This document shows, piece by piece, positions 28,161 through 37,613 of a stretch of DNA of 49,640 nt. The stretch's first letter is position 1, and the number at the start of each line of letters is the position of its first letter. The notes under the pieces are model-generated. The model made no database searches. It was not told the DNA's origin and saw only the letters and a program-made list of their open reading frames with translations. The translations under genes were made by a program, and so were the position numbers. The DNA comes from Deltaproteobacteria bacterium (GTDB taxonomy: Bacteria > Desulfobacterota > Binatia > Bin18), in assembly GCA_009692435.1 (NCBI GenBank), contig SHZE01000009.1, positions 1 to 49,640 on the forward strand, read 5' to 3'.

Positions 28161-29183
28161 CTAGAACTGTCGCAAAAAGCGCAGATCACTTTCGTACAGC
28201 AGGCGAATATCATCAATTCCGTAGCGCAGCATGGCGATGCGATCGATTCCGAGACCAAAGGCAAACCCCGACACTTTTTCCGGATCGTATCCAACCGCGC
28301 GAAAGACATTTGGGTGGACCATGCCAGACCCAAGGATTTCCATCCACCCGCTTCCCTTACACACCGCACATCCAGTTTTTCGGCCTCCGCAAATCACGCA
28401 GCCAATATCCAATTCCGCGCTAGGTTCAGTAAACGGGAAGTAACTGGGTCGCAAACGAACCGGGGTGTTCGGTCCGTACATCGCATGCACGAAAGAGGTG
28501 AGAACGCCTTTCAGATGCGCGAAGCAAATATCCGAGCCGACCATGAGCCCTTCGAGTTGCATGAACATAGGGGAGTGGGTCACATCGTCATCAACGCGAT
28601 AGACTGATCCAGGCACGATAATCTGGAGCGGTGGTTGACGGCTTTCCATCGTGCGAATTTGCACGGGCGAGGTGTGAGTACGGAGGACGACCTCTGGCCC
28701 CACGAAGAATGTGTCTTGCATCTCCCGTGCTGGGTGATCCGCAGGAATGTTGAGGGCAGCGAAATTGTGGTAATCGTCCTCAATGTCCGGTCCGCGTACG
28801 ACCTCAAACCCCATGGCGGTAAAGATCGCGATGGTGTCATCAAGTACTTGGTGTAACGGATGGAGTGATCCACACGGACGGTGGTTCCCAGGGATTGTAA
28901 TATCAATACGTTCGGCGGCAAGACTCCGCGCACGCTGTTCCGCTTGCCACTGGGTTCGGAGCGCGGTCATGCGCTCTTCGACGAGTGTTTTGACCTGATT
29001 GGCAATTTCGCCGATCTTCCGCCTTTGCTCAGGTTGCAACTCACCGATGCCACGAAGGACGCCGGTGAGTTCCCCCTTGCGTCCTAAAAATCGCAGACGG
29101 AGAGCTTCCAGGCCATCATCATCGTGACAGGCGTCAAGCGCTGCCAGCGCTTCATCGCGGATGCGGAGAAGTTCGTGTTCCAT
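28161..29183 (-). CDS. pheS: Phenylalanine-tRNA ligase alpha subunit
   Basis: GFEVVRGPDIEDDYHNFAALNIPADHPAREMQDTFF, LRTHTSPVQIRTM, FGLGIDRIAMLRYGIDDIR. Confidence 0.97.
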   Translation of the reverse strand: MEHELLRIRDEALAALDACHDDDGLEALRLRFLGRKGELTGVLRGIGELQPEQRRKIGEIANQVKTLVEERMTALRTQWQAEQRARSLAAERIDITIPGNHRPCGSLHPLHQVLDDTIAIFTAMGFEVVRGPDIEDDYHNFAALNIPADHPAREMQDTFFVGPEVVLRTHTSPVQIRTMESRQPPLQIIVPGSVYRVDDDVTHSPMFMQLEGLMVGSDICFAHLKGVLTSFVHAMYGPNTPVRLRPSYFPFTEPSAELDIGCVICGGRKTGCAVCKGSGWMEILGSGMVHPNVFRAVGYDPEKVSGFAFGLGIDRIAMLRYGIDDIRLLYESDLRFLRQF

Positions 29184-29191
29184 GAAGAAAA

Positions 29192-29290
29192 AGGACTGAG
29201 GACTGAGTGCTGAGGACTGAGTAAGAGGCGGTGTCGTTCTTCAACGTAACCCTTTTCTCTCTCAGTCCTCGGTCCTGATGACTCAGTCCT
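29192..29290. repeat. GGACTGA-type repeat arms forming an imperfect inverted repeat between rplT and pheS
   Basis: aggactgaggactgagtgctgaggactgagt (29192-29222) versus ctcagtcctcggtcctgatgactcagtcct (29261-29290). Confidence 0.85.
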
Positions 29291-29291
29291 G

Positions 29292-29651
29292 TTACGCTGC
29301 TCGACGCTGTTTGGCGAAATCAGCAACGACAGTGAAGGTGGTGGGATCGTCCCCCGCAAGCGCGGCCAGAATCTTGCGGTCAAGCTCAATACTCGCCTGA
29401 CTGAGCCCGTGTACCAGTTGGTTGTAGTTTAAGCCGTTAATGCGCGCGGCGGCGTTAATGCGCGTAATCCACAAGCGACGAAACATCCGTTTGCGAGCCT
29501 TCCGATCTCGATACGCGTAGACGAGCGCGCGTTCAACAGTCTCACGAGCCTGTCGATATTGCCGTCGGCGTCCGCCAGTGAAGCCCTTTGCTAGCTTCAG
29601 AATCTTTTTTCTTCGCCGACGTGCTTTAAAGCCGCGTTTTGCGCGTGGCAT
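29292..29651 (-). CDS. rplT: 50S ribosomal protein L20
   Basis: MPRAKRGFKARRRRKKILKLAKGFTGGRRRQYRQARETVERALVYAYRDRKARKRMFRRLWITRINAAAR. Confidence 0.98.
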   Translation of the reverse strand: MPRAKRGFKARRRRKKILKLAKGFTGGRRRQYRQARETVERALVYAYRDRKARKRMFRRLWITRINAAARINGLNYNQLVHGLSQASIELDRKILAALAGDDPTTFTVVADFAKQRRAA

Positions 29652-29676
29652 AGTCCTCTCTCCTTCTGATGTCCCT

Positions 29677-29874
29677 TTACAGGTATGGAATTAACCGTTT
29701 GATCGCGCGCTCATCCGTCGCCGCGACCAAGGCAGGGTGACGCAGATGGCGTTTCTGTTTTCGGGTTTTCGCTGATAGTTGGTGGCGTAAATAGGCACGG
29801 GCGCGGCGCACTTTCCCCGTTCCCGTCAGCTTAAAACGTTTTGCCGCACCGCGGCGGGTTTTTATTTTTGGCAT
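29677..29874 (-). CDS. rpmI: 50S ribosomal protein L35
   Basis: [45 protein letters not shown]. Confidence 0.98.
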   Translation of the reverse strand: MPKIKTRRGAAKRFKLTGTGKVRRARAYLRHQLSAKTRKQKRHLRHPALVAATDERAIKRLIPYL

Positions 29875-29879
29875 TTGCG

Positions 29880-30392
29880 TTACCTCGGCACAACTAGGAT
29901 CGCCATATTGCGCCCTTCTAAGCGTGCTTGTCCTTCTAATATCCCAATATCCTGGATATGTTCAAATACTTTATCCAGCATCTCTCTGCCAATTTCCGGG
30001 TGGGTAATTTCTCGCCCACGAAAGAGCACGGAAACTTTCACCCGTTGTTTCTTTTCCAGGAAGCGACGAATATGATTGACCTTAAAGTCGAGATCATGCT
30101 CACTCGTGCGTGATCCCAACTTGACTTCTTTCACCAGCACCTGAGTCTGATTCTTGCGCGATTCCTGAACTTTTTTCTTTTGCAGGTACCGGAACTTGCC
30201 ATAATCCATGACTCGGCAGACCGGCGGCGCCGCCGTTGGCGACACTTCCACTAAGTCGAGTTCTTTGCTGTCCGCGAGCTTGAGCGCTTCCACAAGGGGG
30301 ATCACCCCAACTTGCGAACCATCGGTATCAATGACTCGCACCTCACGGGAACGAATCTGCTGATTAATCCGGACTCCTGCTTCTTTGGCTAT
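29880..30392 (-). CDS. infC: Translation initiation factor IF-3, start codon ATA
   Basis: IF-3 sequence; in-frame upstream extension [17 protein letters not shown] precedes [13 protein letters not shown] and contains the conserved RINxxIR; AGGAGG six nt before ATA (30392-30390); ATA overlaps the thrS stop as ATAG. Confidence 0.92.
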   Translation of the reverse strand: MAKEAGVRINQQIRSREVRVIDTDGSQVGVIPLVEALKLADSKELDLVEVSPTAAPPVCRVMDYGKFRYLQKKKVQESRKNQTQVLVKEVKLGSRTSEHDLDFKVNHIRRFLEKKQRVKVSVLFRGREITHPEIGREMLDKVFEHIQDIGILEGQARLEGRNMAILVVPR

Positions 30393-32308
30393 GGGGCACC
30401 TCCTGGCACGGATTCGGCGGCCACACGGGCAATGAATTCGGGAACGGTCAAGGCGGGAATTTTCTCACCTTTCCGTCCCCGTGGTGCCACCGTGGCTGAG
30501 CTTACTTCTTTATCTCCGACAACGATCATATAGGGAATCTTGTGGACTTCGGCTTCACGGATTTTATACCCGAGCTTCTCATTGCGCAGGTCCACCTCGG
30601 CGCGTACTCCCGCTTGCTGCATTTGTTCGCAGATGTGGTGCGCGTACGCATCTTGGCTTTCCGTAATGGTCAGAATACGCGCTTGCACTGGAGCAAGCCA
30701 TAGCGGAAAATCTCCACCACAGTGTTCGATAAGCACACCAAAAAACCGTTCGAGCGATCCGAGCACAGCGCGATGAATCATCACCGGTCGCACTTCGTGT
30801 CCTTCGCTGTTGGTGTAGCGCAAATCGAACCGTTCTGGCAACTGGAAATCGAGTTGAATCGTCGCTAACTGCCATGGACGACGTAACGCATCAAAAACGA
30901 TGCAGTCAATCTTTGGTCCGTAAAACGCTCCATCGCCAGCATTGATACGATATTGAATCCCATTCGCCGCCAGCGCGGCTGCCAGCGCGGCTTCCGCGCG
31001 ATCCCAGGTGGCATCGTCCCCAAGCCGCTTCGGCGGGCGGGTCGAGAGATCAAAGCGCATCTCGGTGAAGTTGAAGGTGCGATAGACCTCGGTCACCATG
31101 CGCAGCACCCCATTCACTTCGGCCTCAATCTGCTCTGGGGTACAGAAAATATGCGCGTCATCTTGAGCAAAGGAACGAACACGCGTGAGTCCAGAGATCA
31201 CACCGGACCGCTCAAAACGATGAAGACGAGCGAAATCAGCAATTCGCAACGGCAAATCGCGATACGAGCGTTTCTTGGCGGCATATATGTAGGTGTGTCC
31301 GGGGCAATTCATCGGCTTCACACCGAACGTTCGTCCTTCGATTTCGGTAAAGAAAATGTTCTCTTTGTAGTTCTCGTAATGTCCGGAGCGATGCCAGAGG
31401 TCCACATCAAAAATTTGTGGAGTTAGCACTTCCTGGTAGCCATACCGCTTGTACAGGGTGCGGATATAGGCGATCAGTTCGTTGTAGATGAAGGTCCCTT
31501 TGGGCAGGAAAAACGGACTCGCTGGGGCAATCGGATCGAAAATGAAGAGGTCAAGCTCTTTCCCGACGCGGCGATGGTCACGACGTTTGGCTTCCTCCAG
31601 CAGAGCTAAGTGCTGCTTGAGTTCTTTCTCGGTGGCGAACGCAGTGCCGTAGATGCGTTGCAACATCTCGTTGCGTTCATCTCCACGCCAATAGGCACCG
31701 GCAACGCTGGTCAACTTAAAGGCGGGGATACGACCTGTGGCCGGTACATGTGGACCACGGCAGAGATCGACAAACTCGCCTTGACGATACAGAGAGATGA
31801 CATCGTTCGCGGGGATACTGGCGATAATTTCGGCTTTGTAGTGCTCTCCCATGTCGTGAAACATGCGCACGGCATCATCGCGGAGAATTTCTTCGCGCGT
31901 GACCAGAAAATTCTCGGCAACAATCTTCTTCATCTCAGCTTCGATTTTCTCCAGGTCCTCGGGCGTAAACGCTTGGTCGTGCTTGAAATCGTAGTAGAAG
32001 CCACTATCAATCACTGGCCCAATCGTAATCTGTACGTGAGGAAAAAGGCGTTTAACCGCCTGGGCCATTAGATGCGCGGAAGAATGGCGCAGCACATCAA
32101 GACCTTCAGGAGAAGTGGGAAGGACAGGCTCAAGAGTACAATCGACGGTCAATGGATGCGAGAGATCCAAGACTTTTCCATTGACGCGAGCCGCAATCGC
32201 CTGTTTATGCGCTGGCAGAAGTAGTTCACGCGCGGCTGTGCCGGGGGGAACAGTTTTTTGTTCTCCTCCTGGCAGCGCCACAGTAATGTGCTGAATGTTT
32301 TCACTCAT
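30389..32308 (-). CDS. thrS: Threonine-tRNA ligase
   Basis: MSENIQHITVALPGGEQ (TGS), HSSAHLMAQAVKRLFP, MNCPGHTYIYAAKKRSYRDLPLRIADFARLHRFERSG; ORF upstream extension covers the tRNA and is rejected. Confidence 0.97.
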   Translation of the reverse strand: MSENIQHITVALPGGEQKTVPPGTAARELLLPAHKQAIAARVNGKVLDLSHPLTVDCTLEPVLPTSPEGLDVLRHSSAHLMAQAVKRLFPHVQITIGPVIDSGFYYDFKHDQAFTPEDLEKIEAEMKKIVAENFLVTREEILRDDAVRMFHDMGEHYKAEIIASIPANDVISLYRQGEFVDLCRGPHVPATGRIPAFKLTSVAGAYWRGDERNEMLQRIYGTAFATEKELKQHLALLEEAKRRDHRRVGKELDLFIFDPIAPASPFFLPKGTFIYNELIAYIRTLYKRYGYQEVLTPQIFDVDLWHRSGHYENYKENIFFTEIEGRTFGVKPMNCPGHTYIYAAKKRSYRDLPLRIADFARLHRFERSGVISGLTRVRSFAQDDAHIFCTPEQIEAEVNGVLRMVTEVYRTFNFTEMRFDLSTRPPKRLGDDATWDRAEAALAAALAANGIQYRINAGDGAFYGPKIDCIVFDALRRPWQLATIQLDFQLPERFDLRYTNSEGHEVRPVMIHRAVLGSLERFFGVLIEHCGGDFPLWLAPVQARILTITESQDAYAHHICEQMQQAGVRAEVDLRNEKLGYKIREAEVHKIPYMIVVGDKEVSSATVAPRGRKGEKIPALTVPEFIARVAAESVPGGAP

Positions 32309-32372
32309 AGTTATGGCGGGGGAGGAGGGGTCCGCAGTTGAGACCATCCCCTCTTCCCCGCACCGAAGGCAT

Positions 32373-32443
32373 AGGCACGAGCAGGATTGAACTGCTGACC
32401 CCTTCCGTGTCAGGGAAGTGCTCTTCCGCTGAGCTACGTGCCT
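32373..32443 (-). tRNA. tRNA-Val(GAC)
   Basis: AGGCACG TA GCTCAGCGGAAGAGC A CTTCC CTGACAC GGAAG GGGTC AGCAG TTCAATC CTGCT CGTGCCT; all stems pair; CCA not encoded. Confidence 0.95.
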
Positions 32444-32525
32444 GCAAGAAACCTCAAAGAATTTTCGCCCTGCGTTGCTGCTGCACCGCGATTCGACTGT
32501 ATACGCTTCCGAAGATAGACGGTGA

Positions 32526-32972
32526 TCATGCTTCACGTACAACGTGCACGGTGACGGTGCCATGCACCGCGCTATTCAGATGGATAGGTACAGTGTGGGT
32601 GCCGAGCTGCTTGATTGGTTCCACCAACACGATCTTCCGCCGGTCAATCGTGATCCCTTGAGCCGCCAGGGCCTTCTCAATATCCAAATTCGTCACCGAG
32701 CCAAACAGCCGATCCTCTTCTCCAGCCCGTGCCGTGATCGACACTGACAGAGCGGCGATCCGGTCGGCCATGCCCTGAGCGTCGCGTCGGTCGCGTTCCT
32801 TCTTCCCGGCGACTAACAGCTTCTGATGCTCCAGGACTCGTAAGTTCCGTCGATTCGCCTCGACCGCGAGCCCACGAGGGACAAGATAATTCCGCCCATA
32901 TCCGTCGCGAACCTTGACGATGTCTCCGGTACTGCCCAGAGTCGTGATGTCTTCCTGCAGAATGATTTCCAT
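32526..32972 (-). CDS. rplI: 50S ribosomal protein L9
   Basis: MEIILQEDITTLGSTGDIVKVRDGYGRNYLVPRGLAVEA. Confidence 0.97.
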   Translation of the reverse strand: MEIILQEDITTLGSTGDIVKVRDGYGRNYLVPRGLAVEANRRNLRVLEHQKLLVAGKKERDRRDAQGMADRIAALSVSITARAGEEDRLFGSVTNLDIEKALAAQGITIDRRKIVLVEPIKQLGTHTVPIHLNSAVHGTVTVHVVREA

Positions 32973-33098
32973 ATCGGCCTCTACTTTTACGGCAGCAAAA
33001 AATAAAACACAAGGCGCGCGTCCAACTGCTTCTCTTACGGAGAGGGGACTGGAAGCGCGAGTTCTGTCCCCGATCTCTTGATGGGACCTGGGGTGGTG

Positions 33099-33398
33099 TT
33101 ACAGTCGCGTGGACGCGTAGGGTAGCAGTGCGATAGCGCGCGCCTGCTTAATTGATCGGGTCAACTTGCGTTGGTGCCACGCGCAGGTGCCGGTGATACG
33201 ACGGGGGATAATTTTCCCCCGTTCGGACACAAAGTCCTCGAGCATCCGGCTATCTTTGTAGTTGATCCCTGCCCCTTTATCCGCACAGAAACGGCATACT
33301 TTGCGGCGGAGTCGACGACGGGCCGGAAATTTATCGTCATTATTCGCGGCGTTGCGTTTTTGCGGTCCTCTGGTCCCTCGCTCGGTTGGTCTTGGCAT
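33099..33398 (-). CDS. rpsR: 30S ribosomal protein S18 (Cys-containing form)
   Basis: [64 protein letters not shown]. Confidence 0.97.
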   Translation of the reverse strand: MPRPTERGTRGPQKRNAANNDDKFPARRRLRRKVCRFCADKGAGINYKDSRMLEDFVSERGKIIPRRITGTCAWHQRKLTRSIKQARAIALLPYASTRL

Positions 33399-33445
33399 AG
33401 CAGATTCCTAACTAAAACTGTCCTCTTTTCGTTTCACACTTAAGA

Positions 33446-33829
33446 TTACTGTGGTCCTGCCTCTTCAGAGACTGGCGCTGCGGATGGTACAGGAGCAGAT
33501 GGTGCTGCCGGCGTGGCGGGCACGGAGACCGGTGGTGCTGGAGCGATGGTCTGAACGGTGGAGAAGTATCGGAGGACATGTTCATTAATACGGAGATTCC
33601 GTTCAAGCTCTTTTAAGGCTGCAGGTGGCGAATCGTACTCTAAGCGAACATAGTAGCCACGGCGCTGCTTATTAATCAGATACGTGAGATCCCGCATCCC
33701 CCAGACATCAACCACAATAGCTGTCCCGTTCGCGCCTTCGAGGATTTTTTGCATCCAGGCGGAGAGTTCTTTCACACGCGCATCCGGCAGTTCGGGATGC
33801 AAAATACATAGGGTTTCATACGACGGCAT
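33446..33829 (-). CDS. rpsF: 30S ribosomal protein S6 with Pro/Ala-rich C-terminal tail
   Basis: YETLCILHPELPDARVKELSAWMQKIL...VVDVWGMRDLTYLINKQRRGYYVRLEYDSPPAALKELERNLRINEHVLRYFSV-type core; tail APAPPVSVPATPAAPSAPVPSAAPVSEEAGPQ. Confidence 0.95.
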   Translation of the reverse strand: MPSYETLCILHPELPDARVKELSAWMQKILEGANGTAIVVDVWGMRDLTYLINKQRRGYYVRLEYDSPPAALKELERNLRINEHVLRYFSTVQTIAPAPPVSVPATPAAPSAPVPSAAPVSEEAGPQ

Positions 33830-33856
33830 GCGGTCCTCCTCAGAACAATTACAGCT

Positions 33857-34441
33857 TCATTGGGCGCTGGTCTCACCGGTAACGTTGAAAACGGCCATTG
33901 CCTGCTCAAGACCTTGGGTCAAGAGCATCTCAATAGCATCGGCGGCCCGATCTACCGCCGCGAGAATAGACGCTTCTTCCTGGCGAGTAAAGGGCTGCAA
34001 GACGAAATCCGCTGGATCTTGTCGGCCAGGGGGTCTTCCGATCCCCACTTTGACACGTACAAAATCCTTACTCCCAAACGCCTCGATCAGCGAGGCAATA
34101 CCACGATTACCGCCTGCCCCACCCCCACCTCGTTTGATCCGTACCCGACCGGTGAGCAAATCAAGATCATCGTGGACGATCACAAAATCGGACAGAGGCA
34201 AATGGTAAAACTCCCGGATCTTGACCGCCGCTTCCCCGCTGCGGTTCATATAGGTTTGCGGCTGGGCAAGTAATACTTTGTCGCCTTGCCACATGCCATC
34301 ACCAATGAGCGAGAGAAAGGAGCGTCGAGAGAGCCGAATGTCCCATCGATGGGCGAGCACGTCAACAACATGGAACCCGATATTGTGTCGCGTTCTTTGG
34401 TATTCCGCACCGGGGTTGCCGAGACCAATAATCACATGCAC
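33857..34441 (-). CDS. pth: Peptidyl-tRNA hydrolase (GTG start)
   Basis: HVIIGLGNPGAEYQRTRHNIGFHVVDVLA, LAQPQTYMNRSGEAV, VIVHDDLDL, GGGGAGGNRGIASLIEAFGSKDFVRVKVGIGRPPG. Confidence 0.97.
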   Translation of the reverse strand: MHVIIGLGNPGAEYQRTRHNIGFHVVDVLAHRWDIRLSRRSFLSLIGDGMWQGDKVLLAQPQTYMNRSGEAAVKIREFYHLPLSDFVIVHDDLDLLTGRVRIKRGGGGAGGNRGIASLIEAFGSKDFVRVKVGIGRPPGRQDPADFVLQPFTRQEEASILAAVDRAADAIEMLLTQGLEQAMAVFNVTGETSAQ

Positions 34442-34549
34442 GGCAGCCTCGTTTGGCTTATGACCCGTTCGCTTCGCTCACTTAGTGGCACGAACACTTT
34501 TGCCATACGCCATGGAGCAACCGATAGGGAGCGGGCCATAAGCCATCAG
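34442..34549. repeat. Dispersed palindromic element, copy 2, filling the rplY-pth intergenic space
   Basis: TGGCTTATGaCCCG...CGGGCCATAAGCCA near-perfect inverted ends; core matches 12200-12250. Confidence 0.8.
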
Positions 34550-35275
34550 CTATTTCTTGTCGGACTTCGCAGCGCCGCCAGCAGCTTTTGCAGCGCCACC
34601 AGCAGCTTTCGCAACGCCGCCAGCAGCTTTCGCAACGCCGCCAGCAGCGGGCGCTGCCGCAGGGGTCGCTTCGGTTGCGGCTGCCGCGCCTTCGGCGGCT
34701 GTTGGTTTCGCTTCTGCTACTGGAGACGCGATAGTCACCACCGCATCGTTCGTGTCGTACACGGCCTTCACACCAGCGGGGAGCACTAAGTCGGCGATAT
34801 GAACCGTGTCGTGGAGAGCCAGACTCGTCACATCGAACTGAATAAAGTCAGGAATCTCCTGCGGCAAGCACTCAACTGTCACCTCGCGGCGCAGGGACTG
34901 CAACAACCCACCAGCCGTCACCCCTTGCGCCTTACCGATAAAATGGAGTGGCACGGTCACAATGATCGGTTTGGTGATGTCAACCTCGTAGAAGTCGATG
35001 TGCATGGGCGAACTGGTCACCGGATGACGTTGAACATCTTTGAGAAGGACCATTTTCTCATTGAAATCCGCTGCGGGCGAGAGTAACTGAATCAGATGAG
35101 ACCCTTCGAGTCCGTCTAATTTCATCCGAAACTCCCGCGCATCAACGCATACCTTCTGCCCGATTTTTCCTGGCCCATAAAATACCGCCGGGACTTTGCC
35201 CGACCGCCGTATGCGACCGGTTTCCCCTTTGGTGGCTGTTTGTCGCGATTCAACATTCAATATGACTGTTTCCAT
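34550..35275 (-). CDS. rplY: 50S ribosomal protein L25 (CTC family) with Ala/Gly/Lys repeat tail
   Basis: METVILNVESRQTATKGETGRIRRSGKVPAVFYGPG...; tail AAGGVAKAAGGVAKAAGGAAKAAGGAAKSDKK. Confidence 0.95.
   Translation of the reverse strand: METVILNVESRQTATKGETGRIRRSGKVPAVFYGPGKIGQKVCVDAREFRMKLDGLEGSHLIQLLSPAADFNEKMVLLKDVQRHPVTSSPMHIDFYEVDITKPIIVTVPLHFIGKAQGVTAGGLLQSLRREVTVECLPQEIPDFIQFDVTSLALHDTVHIADLVLPAGVKAVYDTNDAVVTIASPVAEAKPTAAEGAAAATEATPAAAPAAGGVAKAAGGVAKAAGGAAKAAGGAAKSDKK
34567..34650. repeat. ~21-bp in-frame tandem repeats encoding (GG[VA]AKAA)n in rplY
   Basis: cgccgccagcagctttcgcaa-type units repeated four times. Confidence 0.85.
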
Positions 35276-35285
35276 GATATTCCCT

Positions 35286-36260
35286 CTACACAAATAATGA
35301 GCTGATCGATTCTTCGTGATGAATTCGTCGGATCGCCTCTCCCATGAGCGGGGCAATCGATAACACTTTAATTTTGTCTACTTGCTGAGCCTCGGGGCGC
35401 AACGGAATCGAATTCGTTACCACTAACTCTTCAAGGACCGAGGCGCGGACCCGTTCAATCGCGGGGCCGGACAACACCGGATGAGTACAACAGGCGAACA
35501 CGGCCTGCGCGCCAGCATCATGGAGCGCTGCTGCGGCGGTCGTGAGCGTGCCCGCCGTATCAACCATATCGTCAACCAAGATCGCGACCCGCCCTTCGAC
35601 TTCTCCAATGATATTCATTTCGACAACATCAAGGTTCGCTTTGCCTGGAATCTTCATCTCGCCTTCGCGGGCGCGCCGTTTATCAATAATGGCCAACGAA
35701 GAGCCCAACCGTTTGGCGAAAGCGCGTGCCCGTTCAACTCCGCCGGCATCCGGAGAGACGACCGTTACCTGCTCCTTGCCGATTCGCGTCCGTAGATACT
35801 GCAAGAGCACTGGGGACGAAAACAAGTTGTCGACGGGAATATTGAAAAATCCTTGAATTTGTCCGGCGTGCAGTTCCGCGGTGAGCACCCGTGAAGCGCC
35901 AGCCGTGGTGAGCAAATCAGCCACGAGTTTCGCGCTGATAGGGACGCGAGGAGCGACTTTACGATCCTGCCGGGCGTACCCATAATAGGGAATTACCGCA
36001 GTAATCCGGTTCGCTGATGCTCGCTTGAAAGCGTCCAGCATCAGCAGCATTTCCATCAAGTTATCGTTTCCTGGTGAGCAAATGGACTGGAGAACAAAGA
36101 TGTCACCACCCCGCACATTCTCGGTAATCTCGACCGCGATCTCTCCATCACTAAACCGTCGAATATCAGCGGTTCCCAGCGACACGCCAACGTACGCGCA
36201 AATTTCCTCGGCCAGGGAACGGTTAGAATTGCCAGCAAAAATTTTCAGTGCGTCACGCAT
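35286..36260 (-). CDS. prs: Ribose-phosphate pyrophosphokinase
   Basis: [71 protein letters not shown]. Confidence 0.97.
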   Translation of the reverse strand: MRDALKIFAGNSNRSLAEEICAYVGVSLGTADIRRFSDGEIAVEITENVRGGDIFVLQSICSPGNDNLMEMLLMLDAFKRASANRITAVIPYYGYARQDRKVAPRVPISAKLVADLLTTAGASRVLTAELHAGQIQGFFNIPVDNLFSSPVLLQYLRTRIGKEQVTVVSPDAGGVERARAFAKRLGSSLAIIDKRRAREGEMKIPGKANLDVVEMNIIGEVEGRVAILVDDMVDTAGTLTTAAAALHDAGAQAVFACCTHPVLSGPAIERVRASVLEELVVTNSIPLRPEAQQVDKIKVLSIAPLMGEAIRRIHHEESISSLFV

Positions 36261-36303
36261 GGAACTTCACCTAACTTCTACTCGGATTTCCAGGGATGAG
36301 GAC

Positions 36304-36376
36304 TGGGGAGGCAGGATTTGAACCTGCGAATGCCGGATTCAAAGTCCGGTGCCTTACCAAACTTGGCGACTCCCCA
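36304..36376 (-). tRNA. tRNA-Gln(TTG)
   Basis: TGGGGAG TC GCCAAGTTTGGTAAGGC A CCGGA CTTTGAA TCCGG CATTC GCAGG TTCAAAT CCTGC CTCCCCA; 73 nt. Confidence 0.97.
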
Positions 36377-36670
36377 CCATAAGTTATTCCCACCTTCACG
36401 CGTCGTCTCCACAGTTCATTTCTGACGGCATGTGAACCTTGCGTCTCAAGCACCCGCGCTTGCAAACGCTTAATGATTTCTTGTTCGCCGACTCGGCCCG
36501 TAGAATTTTTATGAAATGAATCAGAGAGTTACAGAAGAACCGTGGTCGTCTCGTGGGGATTTCTGTAACAGTTTTGCCTCAAGAAGTCTACGGCACGGAG
36601 GAAGGCGAAAACGTAAGAGGCCGCGCTATAGCAAAAATTTCTTCCCCGCAATCATTTTCGTCAGAGAACA

Positions 36671-37552
36671 CTATCCGCCCATCAGCGGTGATTCCGCCAA
36701 GGGGGTGACCATGAAAGTTTTCCCGTGCTCCTGCAACGCAACCACCGCTTGTTCCGCCCGCTCTTTGCGCGAGAAAATTCCAAATACCGATGACCCGCTG
36801 CCCGACATAAGCGTCCCATCAGCACCGGCCTGGACCAATCGCTCCTTGGTATCCCGAACCGCTGGATATGTGGGAACAACTGCTCGCTCAAGGTCGTTGA
36901 CCAGACACGACAAAGGAGGCCACTGTCCGCAAGCCAGCCGTTGTAGGTCCGCGGAAACCACATCTACTCTTCTTGCTGGCAATTCATCAAACTGACGATA
37001 GGCCCACGGGGTGGAGACGCTAAACGGAGGCACCACGATCACCAACCACCGTGGAGGCAATGGTGGGACGGAAGTGAGGATTTCGCCAATCCCTTCAACG
37101 CGAGCGGGCTGGCAGGGAATAAAAAAGGGAACATCGGCCCCTAAGCGGAGCGCGAGCGCGCGCAACTGTTGTTCGGAGAATCGCTGCGAGAACATCTGGT
37201 TGAGACTTTTCAGCACCGTTGCGGCGTCACTACTCCCCCCCCCTAACCCGGCGCCAAAGGGGATGCGCTTGCGAAGAATAATGGCGATCTCTGTCACTAT
37301 CCCAGCTTCCTGGCAGAACAGCGCCGCGGCTTTATAGGCAAGATTGGTCTCATCTGTCGGTAAGGCGGGATCGTCACAGCTGATCCGAATCCGCGACTCT
37401 ATCGCTCTCTCGATGTGGTTTTCTGTCGTGACCTCGATCTCGTCACATAAACTCACCGGAACCATAACCGAATCGAGCAAATGATACCCATCAGCCCGCC
37501 GACCAGTGATGCGGAGGTAGAGATTGACTTTTGCTGGTGCGAGCATTCGCAT
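36671..37552 (-). CDS. ispE: 4-diphosphocytidyl-2-C-methyl-D-erythritol kinase
   Basis: APAKVNLYLRITGRRADGYHLLDSVMVPV, RIPFGAGLGGGSSDAATVL, LMSGSGSSVFGIF. Confidence 0.96.
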   Translation of the reverse strand: MRMLAPAKVNLYLRITGRRADGYHLLDSVMVPVSLCDEIEVTTENHIERAIESRIRISCDDPALPTDETNLAYKAAALFCQEAGIVTEIAIILRKRIPFGAGLGGGSSDAATVLKSLNQMFSQRFSEQQLRALALRLGADVPFFIPCQPARVEGIGEILTSVPPLPPRWLVIVVPPFSVSTPWAYRQFDELPARRVDVVSADLQRLACGQWPPLSCLVNDLERAVVPTYPAVRDTKERLVQAGADGTLMSGSGSSVFGIFSRKERAEQAVVALQEHGKTFMVTPLAESPLMGG

Positions 37553-37613
37553 TGGCGATCCTTTCGTACTTTGGCGGTTGCGACACCAAGTCGGCTATGC
37601 CACAACAGCAGAC

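Noticed and set aside
32309-32563. N-terminal extension of the thrS ORF
   Set aside because: Overlaps tRNA-Val and lacks homology; TGS-domain start at MSENIQ is consistent with other ThrRS proteins.
34286-34789. Plus-strand ORF with Ser/Ala/Arg repeats (FCSATSSFRNAASSFRNAASSGR)
   Set aside because: Antisense reading of pth and the repetitive rplY tail; repeat pattern comes from the L25 coding repeat.
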